64,000 bases of DNA from Oscarella lobularis (taxonomy: Eukaryota > Porifera > Homoscleromorpha > Homosclerophorida > Oscarellidae). The notes beneath the pieces are model-generated. The model was not told the DNA's origin. It saw nothing but the letters and a program-made list of their open reading frames with translations, and did not search any database. Shown in pieces: positions 54,426-63,490 of this stretch (positions are counted from its first letter, which is position 1; the number at the start of each line of letters is the position of its first letter). Location of the stretch: positions 1,302,001 to 1,366,000 of the forward strand of contig NC_089182.1 of assembly GCF_947507565.1 (NCBI RefSeq), given 5' to 3'. Made by a program: the position numbers and the translations under genes.

Positions 54426-54820
54426 CTAGTCCCTAAACGCAAAGCAGCCGAAAATGCGACCCTGGGCACCCGCCGCGCAACACAGGTGTGCGATCTCAAT
54501 CGCTACTTCGAAGAACGTAACGCGACTCCCGTCCACGATCGCCTTTTCCCTTGTTGTTGCGCTTGCGACGAGCCCAATCGCAGTGCTTTGCCCGATAAGC
54601 TCCCAAACAAACGCTGCACACGTGCCGGTAACTGACATAGTCCATCATTGAGGCCGCGGCAAATCGGCAAAGGTTCAGCAGGAGCACCCGCCGGCGACGC
54701 GTCGTGAGCCAAACTCCGATCTATCAAGGCGTCCCGCAATGAGCAGCTGGCCTTGACGTGATTCGTGTCCAGGCAGCGAAGGCAGAAAGGCGCGTTGGTG
54801 CCGAGAGCAACAAACATCCA
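54426..54820 (-). pseudogene. DIRS/Ngaro-type gag C-terminal fragment (zinc fingers)
   Basis: Minus-strand reading gives a CCHC knuckle, FCLRCLDTNHVKASC, then PLPICRGLNDGLC and, after a one-base frame change, YRHVCSVCLGAYRAKHC. The pair (knuckle, then a CCCH-like finger followed by CSVC-H-C) is the zinc-finger layout of DIRS-like gag proteins and also of the Ngaro gag at 58.7 kb, from which it differs in sequence. It comes from another family member. Confidence 0.6.
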
Positions 54821-54924
54821 GCATTCTTAGTGCTTTTTTGCGCGACAGGGCCGTCGAGGCAAAAGGGTTCGTCTTTTGGTAGTTTGCTCAAAAGGTATTA
54901 AGCCATTTTTATATAAGGTTAGGT

Positions 54925-55060
54925 TATTTATTACCCTAACGCTAACAATAACCCTCCCTACTAACCCAAACCCTCTTCCCTAATCCAAACCCTCTCCACT
55001 AACCCTAATTACCAGGGTATCCTAATCCTACCTCACCCAACCAGAGCTTTAACCACTTTC
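54925..55060. repeat. Degenerate CCCTAA-like repeat
   Basis: Irregular CCCTAAC, CCCTCC and CTAACCC motifs over about 130 bp, similar to degenerated TTAGGG telomeric repeat but without regular tandem copies. Internal, not a chromosome end. Confidence 0.5.
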
Positions 55061-55185
55061 CTCCACCCTTCTTAGGCTGTCGTCTCCTTTCCATGTCCCT
55101 TCTCGTCGTCCCTCCTCCCCTTTCTTTTCTCTCTTTTCTTTTCTCCCACACCTCCGCTTCCAACTGCCCGTACAGTGCTTCTCAC

Positions 55186-55338
55186 CATTAATGCCTGGTC
55201 GCTCGCTCGCCCTGCGTATGAAGGGCTTGCGGTGCGGGGGCGTGGCCGTGACACGTGATGCTTAACGCGCATCTCGTGACACCCCTGCTCGGCACGCCGC
55301 CGAGGCAGGAAGGTGGCCCGAAGGCAAAGCCACCGGCC
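55186..55338 (-). repeat. Ngaro B2 repeat
   Basis: 153 bp, direct copy of B1 (55518-55671). Starts at the CATTAAT box that also joins A2 and B1. Confidence 0.9.
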
Positions 55339-55394
55339 ACGCCCTGCGATCACGCCGGAACGGCGGAACCGGGGGGGGGGGGGGGGGGGGAGAG

Positions 55395-55524
55395 GAAAAC
55401 AACGAAGACCGCGTGCGATTCTTGCGTCCTCGTCCGTACAGCGATGTCGCGCCAAAACCGACTGCGCAGGCTCGTTGCGCGACGTCATTAACTGCGGTTA
55501 ACTCGGTCATTAACCTTCATTAAT
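55395..55524 (-). repeat. Ngaro A2 repeat
   Basis: 130 bp, direct copy of A1 (60238-60367), with one base difference seen. It overlaps B1 by the 7-bp CATTAAT (55518-55524), the expected recombination core region. Confidence 0.92.
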
Positions 55525-55671
55525 GCCTGGTCGCTCGCTCGCCCTGCGTATGAAGGGCTTGCGGTGCGGGGGCGTGGCCGTGACACGTGATGCTTAACGC
55601 GCATCCCGTGACACCCCCTGCTCGGCACGCCGCCGAGGAAGGAAGGTGGCCCGAAGGCAAAGCCACCGGCC
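55518..55671 (-). repeat. Ngaro B1 repeat
   Basis: 154 bp, copy of B2 with a one-base indel in a C run. Lies 80 bp after the recombinase stop. Confidence 0.9.
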
Positions 55672-55751
55672 CAAACCAACCACAACTACGCCTGCCGAGA
55701 GCACACGCGCGCCGATCCCAAACTATGCACTCACGCCCCGTCGTAGACTGT

Positions 55752-56702
55752 TTATTTGGATGCGCCCGCCCCGCCCAATGAACTTGACACCTTCGTGATA
55801 TCCGCCCCCGCCAGTCGAATGTAACGCTTGTACGCATTGCTTTTCCATCTGCCTAACGCTTTGATCTTCTCTTCCGGGCATCCGACGCGCGCCGCCGCCG
55901 TCGCAGCGCCAATCTGAAGGCTATGCCCGGAAAAACGATCGGCGTCGAAGCCCCGCCTTCGCAGCACCTCCCGCATTGCGGCTACCAATCGCCGTCGCGT
56001 TAGCGGGTCCCCGTTCGGGAACCGGAACAGCGGGCCTTGCCCCGCCCCTCGTAACGCGAGGTATTGTAACAGCGCCGCTACGGGGCACATTCCATCACGA
56101 ACGCGCCCGAGGAACGCGAACGCTCCTTTTCCCAGTTGATCCGTCTTCGAGAACTTCACTCGGATCCGCGCCCATGACGGATTTTCCCGGTCGTCCACGG
56201 CGACGTCCGCGTAGGTCAAGTGCCGTCGCTCGTCGAACTCCTCCGTCGAATTCACGAGAAACTCGGCCGTGCGTAGGCACCCGAAGAATCCGACGCATGT
56301 GGCGGCCCATAGCAGCGCGCTTTCGTACCGATCGGTCAGCCCGCGCCACTCCGCCCGCAGCGCGCTCAGCGCCGCCGCGTCGATTGGTAGGCGTTGGTCC
56401 CCGCCGCTGCGCCCCTGCTCCGCCTGCTCTCGCTCAATTCCTCGCAGGACCAACGCCAACTGCGGTGGCCGCGGCGTCGTCGGATCCCCCCTTCCGCTTT
56501 CCACATGCAGATTCCGAACCGCCGAAAGGTATGCCCTAATCGTCGAAGCCTTGCGACCCTCCGCGAGAGACGAGACAAAAAGACACAACGTGTGTTCGCT
56601 TGTAGGTATTGGCGAGAGGGAAACCCTCTCGCAGAACTCCAGATACGCCCTCTGCGCCGACGAGTACGCTCTACGCGTCCCGACGGCCAGACCGTGGCTC
56701 AT
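55752..56702 (-). CDS. Ngaro tyrosine recombinase
   Basis: 316 residues from the ATG at 56702, which overlaps the RT-RNase H stop as ATGA. N-terminal core-binding domain: TRRAYSSAQRAYLEFCERV and ASTIRAYLSAVRNLH. Catalytic domain: GCLRTAEFL (Arg I region), then the box II motif HSLQIGAA, where the usual HxxR Arg is Gln (CAG, one G-to-A change from CGG), and WKSNAYKRYIRL with the Tyr nucleophile. It would join the circular cDNA to the target, but the lost box II Arg probably inactivates it unless compensated. The reading frame itself is open upstream to 57284 by overlap with the RNase H region; the ATG at 56702 is preferred because the domain starts there. Confidence 0.88.
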   Translation of the reverse strand: MSHGLAVGTRRAYSSAQRAYLEFCERVSLSPIPTSEHTLCLFVSSLAEGRKASTIRAYLSAVRNLHVESGRGDPTTPRPPQLALVLRGIEREQAEQGRSGGDQRLPIDAAALSALRAEWRGLTDRYESALLWAATCVGFFGCLRTAEFLVNSTEEFDERRHLTYADVAVDDRENPSWARIRVKFSKTDQLGKGAFAFLGRVRDGMCPVAALLQYLALRGAGQGPLFRFPNGDPLTRRRLVAAMREVLRRRGFDADRFSGHSLQIGAATAAARVGCPEEKIKALGRWKSNAYKRYIRLAGADITKVSSSLGGAGASK

Positions 56703-58633
56703 GTATCGCCGACGAGCGACTTCCAACTCGGCGATCCCCAGACGGGGTCCGCTGTCGCCAGTTCGCTGAGCGCCGCCACGATTTTCTCCGGAAGCTCTAC
56801 CAGTTCCAGCCGCTTTCCCTGCATCACACCCAGTGTTGGCTCGCCTCTCGATAACGCGTCCGCGACTAGGTTCTGGGCTCCCGGCAGATGCTCCGCTCGT
56901 ATCGTGCAGTTGAACTGAGCCGACGACATCATCAGCGCTCTCAGCAAGCGCAGCAGCGCCCCGTCTCGCGTCGACCCTGCATTGCACGCAGCCACCACCG
57001 TGCTGTTGTCCGATTCCAGCCGCACTGTGGAGCCGATCCAGCTTTTTCCCCATAGCAAACAGGCCGCCAACACTGGGTACATTTCCTTCGGGGCTATCGA
57101 GCAGCTCTGCCAGGCCGGCGTCCATCGCGCCGCAAATGCCCGCCAAGGCGTGGCAGAAACGAGCACAGCGCCGAAGCCCCACGAACCCGAAGCATCGGTT
57201 TGTAGCTGCGCTCGCGGCCGGCCTGTGTTCAGCGCCGACATCAAGCCGATGCCATTCCACTGAGTCGCAAATGCCAACCACCACTCCACGTAGCGACGCG
57301 CTTCCTGGCTGACACGCACCCTATGGTGGAGCTCCTTCGGCACGCGAGACAGCTCGATCAGTCGCCGCACGAACGCGCGACCCGGGCGAATAATCGACGC
57401 CGCGTGATGAAGCGAGCCAATGAGCGACAAGAGCTCTCGTTTCGTCCACGCTCGCGACCACCGAAGCGAATGCAGCGCCTCCGTGAGCTTTTCCCGCAGT
57501 CGTCGCAGCTTCTCGGCCGGCAGGCGCAGCTCGCCGCTCACCGTATCTATTTCTATGCCGAGGAACTCCAGCGTCGTCGCCGGGCCGCCAATTTTTTGCA
57601 GCGCCACCGGCAAACCCAGCGTCCGACACGTTTCCAGTGCCCGCCGCTAATTCTCCGCGCATTCCTCCGAGCCTCGCCGACCCAAAAACAAGAAATCGTC
57701 CAGGTAATGAAGGCCGCAAGTGACCCCCTTTTCCCGCATGACCCACAGCAGCGCGTCGGCCACGGCCGAGAATATCTTGGGCGCCGAACGCAGCCCAAAC
57801 GGCAGCGCCGCGTCCAGCCACACCTGCCCCTTCCACTGCACTGCCAGCAGCGGACGGTCCGCCGGATGAACGGGAACCATCCGGTAGGCCGCCTTTAGGT
57901 CCAACTTCGCTAGCACGGCTCCGTCCTCCAGTTGCAACGCTAACCGCGCGGCGTCTTCCAGACGGGCATACTGCAGCCCCGCGAGCGCCGAACTCACCCC
58001 ATCGTTGACGCTGGCTCCCTCTGGTGCCGATAGGTTCACGATGAGTCTCCACTTGCCCGGCTGATGCGGCTTAGGGATCACCCCAAACGGGCTCACGTGG
58101 CATACAAGATCTTCCGGCGGGGGACCAACCAGCCGCCGCGCCCGTACCTCGCCGTCCAGATAGGCGTCTACGACTCCGGAATTAGCGTTTGCCGAGCCCA
58201 TGTTACGACGAGCGCTCCGCAAAGGGCGACCGCGCTGGAAGCCAATGCGAAAACCCTGGGACAACCCCGAGCAAATGTACTGCACAAATTGGCGGTCTGG
58301 ATGTGACGCTAAGCCGTCGACCCACTGTTCCACCTGGACCGGGGACGACACCGCAGCCAACGCGACCGGCAACGGCGACTCAGACGACTGGTTGCACGCG
58401 GCCAATGCCGCTAGATCGTCGCCGTAACGGTACCGTCCGTTTATCACGTTGCACTCCGCGACCGTCACCGCGCCGCCTGCCAACGAAAAGACAAAGCATA
58501 AGCACCCCACCGGAGTCGCCTCGCCGTCCCAGGTACCAACACTACACAACAACACACCAACTCCACAAAAAAAAAAGAAAGGACAACAGCAACGACCAAC
58601 ACGCCGCCAGCGCGGCAACACCCGTCTGTGCAC
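56699..58633 (-). CDS. Ngaro reverse transcriptase and RNase H
   Basis: Same frame as gag, entered after the gag TAG. RT: QYICSGLSQGFRIGFQ (family-specific N-terminal motif), FGVIPKPHQPGKWRLIVNLS, LAKLDLKAAYRMVPV (motif A), PFGLRSAPKIFSAVADAL (motif B) and LHYLDDFLFLG (catalytic YLDD). An in-frame TAG at 57649-57647 follows, then TLEFLGIEIDT, and RNase H with LQTDASGSWGFGAVL, PKEMYPVLAA and LESDNSTVV (Asp/Glu/Asp residues), ADALSRG at the end. Stops at 56699-56701. No ATG precedes the RT core in this frame; the first codons after the gag stop are open, which favours readthrough. Copies the RNA into cDNA. Confidence 0.9.
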
Positions 58634-58654
58634 TACACGACCCCCTAGGCGCCG

Positions 58655-60199
58655 CTAGTCTTTTCCTTTAGCCCGCGGAACGCGCGTCACTGAGCGGTCC
58701 CGTTTTCGCTCCCCGTCCTCCTCGGCTCCCGGGCACTCGGCCACGCGGTGCCGGCCACCGCACTGCAGGCACTCGTGCCAGAACCGGCAAGCAGCGCCGT
58801 AACGACAGCTCTCGCGGTAATTCCAGTCGTAGCACGCCCCTTTTCCCTTCCTGCCGCGACCCGTGCGGCTCCGCTCGTCAGGCTCCGACGACAAGCGCCC
58901 CGGGCATTGACTCTCCGTGTGACACCGATCGCCGCAGCTGGCACAGCGCGCCGGCAGCGACGTCCCCGTTGCAGCCGCTTCCGGCCTCATAAACGTACGC
59001 GGAAACAACGTGCCGTGCGGGCGAGACCAGTCAAGACCGGGCTGCGCTGCGGCAAGCGTACGGAACCGAACGTCGTACTTGCGCCACCGTTCCGCGGGGA
59101 ACACGGACGCCTCCTGCAGAATCAGCCTCATGTACCCGAGCATCATCGTCGCGTCGTCGCGATGACGTGAGCACCGAATGATTGTGTACGCCGCGAAGCA
59201 AGCGGCCCAACTCGTCAGGTCCGGAACCGGGCGGAGCTTCCTGCGAGTACCCGTAACCAACTCACTCAACGGATTGGCCTCCTTCAGCGTGGCCACCGGG
59301 GTGAGGTTCTCCGCCAGAAGCTCCGCCATGTCCACAAACTGCTTGGACACAATACGTGCCACCACTTTTCCGGGAATAGCCATGCCTTCGTCCAGGATGA
59401 ACGGCGCCGGCGTAGCCGCTTCCGCGGAAGCGGCCCCTTTTAGCGCTTCCGCTAGCAGCAACACCGCCCCTTTCTTGCCCTCGTCCGCCGTGCCACCAAC
59501 TGCCGCCGCAACGTCGGCGGCGACGCCCGTTTCCGCCACCGACGTGCCCGCTTCCCCGTTCGCCACCCGGAGGTCGTCCAAAACTGGGATTTCTCCTAGA
59601 GGGAACGCGCCGAACGACCAATTAGCGCCACCGCCCTCCAGGCCAGCCTCGCACCCGGCGTAAGACCCCCAAACTGCCGTGCCCATCGGTCTCCCTCGCC
59701 GCCCACCGTCGGCCACCACCAACAATTCGACCACAACACCATGCGTCTGGCTCCCCGGCCAAGCAAGCCGAGTGGCATCGACTTCTTCCGCTCGCCACAC
59801 CCCCAACGTGCCCGTCCCCGGTACGCGCGTGGGAAAAAAAAGAAACGTCTCGCGACGTGGGAACCCCGCGCCCGCATGGAAGAGACGACGACAACCAACC
59901 CAAAAAAGCAAAATCGGTCGCGGCTCTATTGCGCCGCGCAAGCTCGCCCACTTACCGTCTAACGGCGGCTGATTCGCCGCGGCGCGCCCTGGACCGGAAT
60001 TTCCCTCGTTCGCGGCCCCCGCGGGAACAACTCGCGCCTTGCCAAGCGCTTGCGTAGCCCCGGCCGCCGCTGCCGCCGTGAGAAGCATTTTTAGCTCCGG
60101 TTGCCCCATCGTGAACGTCGGTTGAGGCGGCGTGGCCAGCGGCTGCGCGCTGCCAGCGTCCTGGCCGTCGCGGGCCGTCACTACGTCGTTGTCCGTCAT
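58655..60199 (-). CDS. Ngaro gag
   Basis: ATG at 60199 (MTDNDVVTARDG); an upstream in-frame ATG-less extension lies in the A1 repeat and is less likely. Alanine- and glycine-rich N-terminal half, then the gag core with VDMAELLAENLTPV, DLTSWAACFAAYTII, MLGYMRLILQ and WRKYDVRFR. The C-terminus has a CCHC-like knuckle (CASCGDRCHTESQC) and a CCCH plus CCHC tandem, ACYDWNYRESCRYGAACRFW, then HECLQCGGRHRVAEC, the classic DIRS/Ngaro nucleocapsid. Ends in a basic tail and TAG (58657-58655), followed in frame by CGG and the RT region. Packages element RNA. Confidence 0.85.
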   Translation of the reverse strand: MTDNDVVTARDGQDAGSAQPLATPPQPTFTMGQPELKMLLTAAAAAGATQALGKARVVPAGAANEGNSGPGRAAANQPPLDGKWASLRGAIEPRPILLFWVGCRRLFHAGAGFPRRETFLFFPTRVPGTGTLGVWRAEEVDATRLAWPGSQTHGVVVELLVVADGGRRGRPMGTAVWGSYAGCEAGLEGGGANWSFGAFPLGEIPVLDDLRVANGEAGTSVAETGVAADVAAAVGGTADEGKKGAVLLLAEALKGAASAEAATPAPFILDEGMAIPGKVVARIVSKQFVDMAELLAENLTPVATLKEANPLSELVTGTRRKLRPVPDLTSWAACFAAYTIIRCSRHRDDATMMLGYMRLILQEASVFPAERWRKYDVRFRTLAAAQPGLDWSRPHGTLFPRTFMRPEAAATGTSLPARCASCGDRCHTESQCPGRLSSEPDERSRTGRGRKGKGACYDWNYRESCRYGAACRFWHECLQCGGRHRVAECPGAEEDGERKRDRSVTRVPRAKGKD

Positions 60200-60237
60200 C
60201 CCGAAGTTGTCGCTTGTCGTACACGTAGAAGTTGAAA

Positions 60238-60367
60238 GAAAACAACGAAGACCGCGTGCGATTCTCGCGTCCTCGTCCGTACAGCGATGTCGCGCCAAAA
60301 CCGACTGCGCAGGCTCGTTGCGCGACGTCATTAACTGCGGTTAACTCGGTCATTAACCTTCATTAAT
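60238..60367 (-). repeat. Ngaro A1 repeat
   Basis: 130 bp at the 5' end of the element (minus strand), direct copy of A2. Expected to carry the promoter. Confidence 0.92.
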
Positions 60368-60633
60368 TTCCACTCCTTTAAAGTGCGCTAGCTCAGCAAC
60401 CGATGATCGTACGAGGTTCCCGAAACGACCGCTGGGGTGGGGATGCCCTAATCTACTTAGTGACGTCCTTCTCGTAGTCGTAGAACGTAGTCCTCTTCGT
60501 AGCCAATGGGAGGGATTCGCGGCATCATGTGACGTGACGTGTAATTGGATTAGCTCAACCGACCGTTAGGCACAGCGTCCCGTTTCCAAGCGATGGCCTC
60601 CTCGCTTTACCTGTTTCTGGTTCTTTCGAAACT

Positions 60634-61743
60634 ATGACCGAGAAACGATTGAAGCGACAGCTGAAATCTATCTACGCTAAACGCGGACGCGATCTCAATG
60701 AGCGACTATCCCTTTCGTCGAGACAGGGCGGATTAGAGTCTCTCTCCCACGATGTCGAGGAAACTACCACATCTGCAGGAGACCCTCCTCTTCCTCCGCC
60801 TCCACCTCCTCCTCCTCGTCCAGAGTCACCTTCCGGTCACGACTCGGATTATGAAGAGCTGCCGTTTACAGAAGACGACCTTTTCAACGCTTCAGTGCAT
60901 TGGGTCCAATCGCGACCCTTAGACGATTTGAAAATGATTTCTTTGGTTCTTTACGAATTCTTCAGACAAGAAATCAATCTTGGAATTAAAAACAGGTGTA
61001 TTCTAATTTTTAAACTAATAAATTGCATGAAAAAAGGGATAGCAACATAGTGAAGGTCATCGATCGATCGATCATACCTGCACTTGAAATCAGGTGATTT
61101 TTTTTCAGAACCGCGTAGTACGTTCTCGTGGCATTAGAGAGTAAAGAGCAGATACTGAAGAGACCGTCAGCTGACAGAAAAAAAAAAATTTCGTCTATTT
61201 CACGTGGCTTGTTCCCGAACTAGACCAGGATTTCGATGGAATCATGGATGCTTCGAGTCGCACAGTAGAGATCGTCGGACGAACTGCAAGAACCATTCGG
61301 GATTGGAAGACGGATTTTGTCGTTAAGCGAGGCGAGTTCTCTCCGTACTTGCGCGGCAAGTATGCTCGCCCTTCATTGATTAGTCAAGAGAATGTTAGGA
61401 CTAAGGTTTCTAAGTGGGCGCGAGGCAATGCTTGTGTCCGTGGGAGCCCTAATATGACCCTGGCATCCTTTGCACATAATCTTAACACAAATATCATTCC
61501 TAAATTAAATCTCCCTTATGGCTTTCCCCGTGCCATTTCCGTTCCCACTGCTTCCCGTTTTCTTCACAATTTAGGTTTTCGACGAGTCAGTGCCAACCGG
61601 AAGTCGGTTTATTTTGATGGCCATGAGAGGCCCGACGTTTTGCAAAAAACGACAACAATTTTTGGACTCTCTTTTTCTCTTGCAAACGACACATCAACCG
61701 CCACCTCTTCCAGACGACGGACTCCCAGATGTCGCTTATGCTA
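60634..61743 (+). pseudogene. DDE transposase-like gene of the GHER family, copy 2, cut by ISL2EU copy 2
   Basis: ATG at 60634. Exon 1: basic N-terminus, a polyproline run (60785-60820), then acidic YEELPFTEDDLFNASVHWVQ. Around 61000-61230 the frame is interrupted, probably an intron or insertion. It resumes EIVGRTARTIRDWKTDF, FSPYLRGKYARPSL, then NMTLASFAHNLN, SVPTASRFLHNLGFRRVSA and YFDGHERPDVL, the same signature as at 40.7 kb. A frame change near 61655 leads to PPPLPDDGLPDVAYA, where the TIR of the second ISL2EU begins (61746). The HDE-T-F catalytic-like part must lie beyond the far end of that element, outside the window. Confidence 0.6.
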
Positions 61744-61861
61744 TAGGGCTTATGCATGACGTCACACGCGCGCGTTACTGGGTGGCAAGAACACTAACTT
61801 GTTTGGGTGGCAAGCCCGTATTGTCTTTTCCGCTCCCCAATCTTGCAAACCGATCGTAGGT

Positions 61862-63474
61862 ATGGTCTCGCGAAAGCTGAGTCCCTACTATCGAAGTCTA
61901 CAAGAACCCGCGAAGGGTCGCTACTTAGAGAAACTGGGCATGCTCGGTGTCGATGCCAGCGACCCGTACTCCATGGACGACAAAGGTACGCCTTCCGCTA
62001 CCACCGTGGAATGGCCCGCCCTAGCTTACGGTGATATCTACAATTTTCTGATTAATTCCACGAGTCGGTTCACGAAGGAATCTCTAAAAGCTTATAAAAG
62101 CATGGAGGGGTATAAGTACCTGACTTCCGGTTGGGTGACCGACTTGCGAGTCCTGCAATCTGTCCAATTTTCTTATCACGGCGAAAGTGAGGCACTCGCA
62201 GTCGTTGTCAGAGCCGTTTTTGTTGCCGTGGGTTTGTGTCGAAGACGACGGCACCGTTTTATGTGCGCATTGCACTTGCATGGCTGGTCTGGGGGAGGCC
62301 TGCTCGCACGTAGCTGCTATTCTCTTTGCCATCGACGTAAGAAACCGAATTGCAGAAGATGCATCGTGCACATCGGTGCCATGCTGGTGGACAGATTTGT
62401 CGAGCAAAGATGCTTTGTATGCTCCAACCGCCGAGATCGATTTCACTTCTCCAAAACGGAAATTGTACAATAGCGGGGCAAAGATTCGAGCTGTAGAAGT
62501 ACCTTGCCAAAAGCCGTCGGCGAACGAGCTTGCTGAATTCTATGAGGAACTTGGCGAGTGCAGTAATTCGTCTATATTGTCTTTACAACCAGCATTTCTT
62601 TCGCGTTTTTCATCGCAAAGTGTACCTGCTATTCCGTCTGATCTCTACAAGGAATCTATGACTACGTTACCATACTCTGAACTTGTGGACGTTGGTGAAG
62701 ACATATTTGATAACATTGACGTTACGGAAGACCAACGTCGTGGGGTATTGATCACGAAGGTCAAGCTCTGGAGCAGTATTACGCACTAAACTCATCGAAG
62801 CACATGAATTTTTCAGTATCAAAGTGCGGTTTAATCATCAATCGTCAGTATCCTCACCTCGGCGCGACTCCTGACGCATTGATTTCGTGCGATTGCTGCG
62901 GAAAAAACGTAGCCGAAATTAAGTGTCCTTTCCGATGTAAGGAACAATCAATCGCGGAGGTCGCTTCTACGGGAGATTTCTGCTTGAAGGTGTCGCCAGA
63001 TGGTGATGGTGAACTGTCCCTAGACAAACCCACAGTTATTACTATCAAATGCAACTCCAGATGTTTCTGTCGTCTACGAAGTATGGAGATTTCATCATTT
63101 GGGCGCCTGCAGCTTTCCACGTTGAGACAGTCATGTTGGACGAAGATTTCGTCCGTACCGCTATTGAAAGTGTCAACCAATTTTACCGTGTTGGAGTAAT
63201 GCCTGAACTGTTAGGAAAATGGTTTACGAGGCAAAGACCGACGTCGCGACGAGGTGACGATGAGGGCGACAAAGGCGACCAAGGCGATGAACATTTCTGC
63301 TTCTGCAAAAGAGACAACGTTGAGGGAGATATGATAGAGTGCGGAAATGGCACTTGTATCATTCAGTGGTTTCATGTGCGATGCCTACGGATGTCAAAGG
63401 TTCCAAAAGGTAAATGGTATTGCCCCGAGTGCCGGCAAAGCAGAAGTTCAAAGAAAAAGACGCTTAGCAAATAG
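61862..63474 (+). pseudogene. SWIM, YqaJ-like nuclease and PHD-finger protein of ISL2EU copy 2
   Basis: ATG at 61862 (MVSRKLSPYYRSL). YGDIYNFLINSTSRFTKESL matches copy 1. A frame change near 62150 leads to VRHSQSLSEPFLLPW and the SWIM finger CAHCTCMAGLGEACSHVAA. After VTEDQR (about 62740) roughly 80 codons present in copy 1 (the start of the YqaJ domain) are missing and the frame shifts, resuming as SWGIDHEGQALEQYY. Then PHLGATPDALIS, EIKCPFRCKE (nuclease core), another frame change near 63030, YYYQMQLQMFL, and the C-terminal PHD finger CFCKRDNVEGDMIECGN, WFHVRCL and WYCPEC. Role as in copy 1; not functional here. Confidence 0.87.
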
Positions 63475-63490
63475 CATCAGACAAACATAC

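Larger units (their letters stand above)
55186..60367 (-). mobile_element. Ngaro-type tyrosine-recombinase retrotransposon with split direct repeats
   Basis: On the minus strand the order is A1 (60367-60238), gag, RT-RNase H, tyrosine recombinase, B1 (55671-55518), A2 (55524-55395), B2 (55338-55186). This A1-ORFs-B1-A2-B2 structure is the signature of Ngaro-group DIRS-like elements, which integrate by a tyrosine recombinase through a circular intermediate rather than by a DDE integrase. The A repeats are 130 bp with one visible difference, the B repeats 153-154 bp with two or three. GC content is clearly higher than in the flanks. A G20 run (55371-55390) lies between A2 and B2. Confidence 0.93.

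Noticed and set aside
54925-55060. True telomere or chromosome end
   Set aside because: CCCTAA-like motifs are irregular, short and flanked on both sides by complex sequence.
55371-55390. G20 run as a biological feature (G-quadruplex)
   Set aside because: A pure run of this length is prone to sequencing and assembly error and has no counterpart at the other Ngaro repeats.
58189-60057. Long plus-strand open frames opposite the Ngaro gag and RT
   Set aside because: High GC leaves few stops on the opposite strand; content is low-complexity Pro, Arg and Ala.
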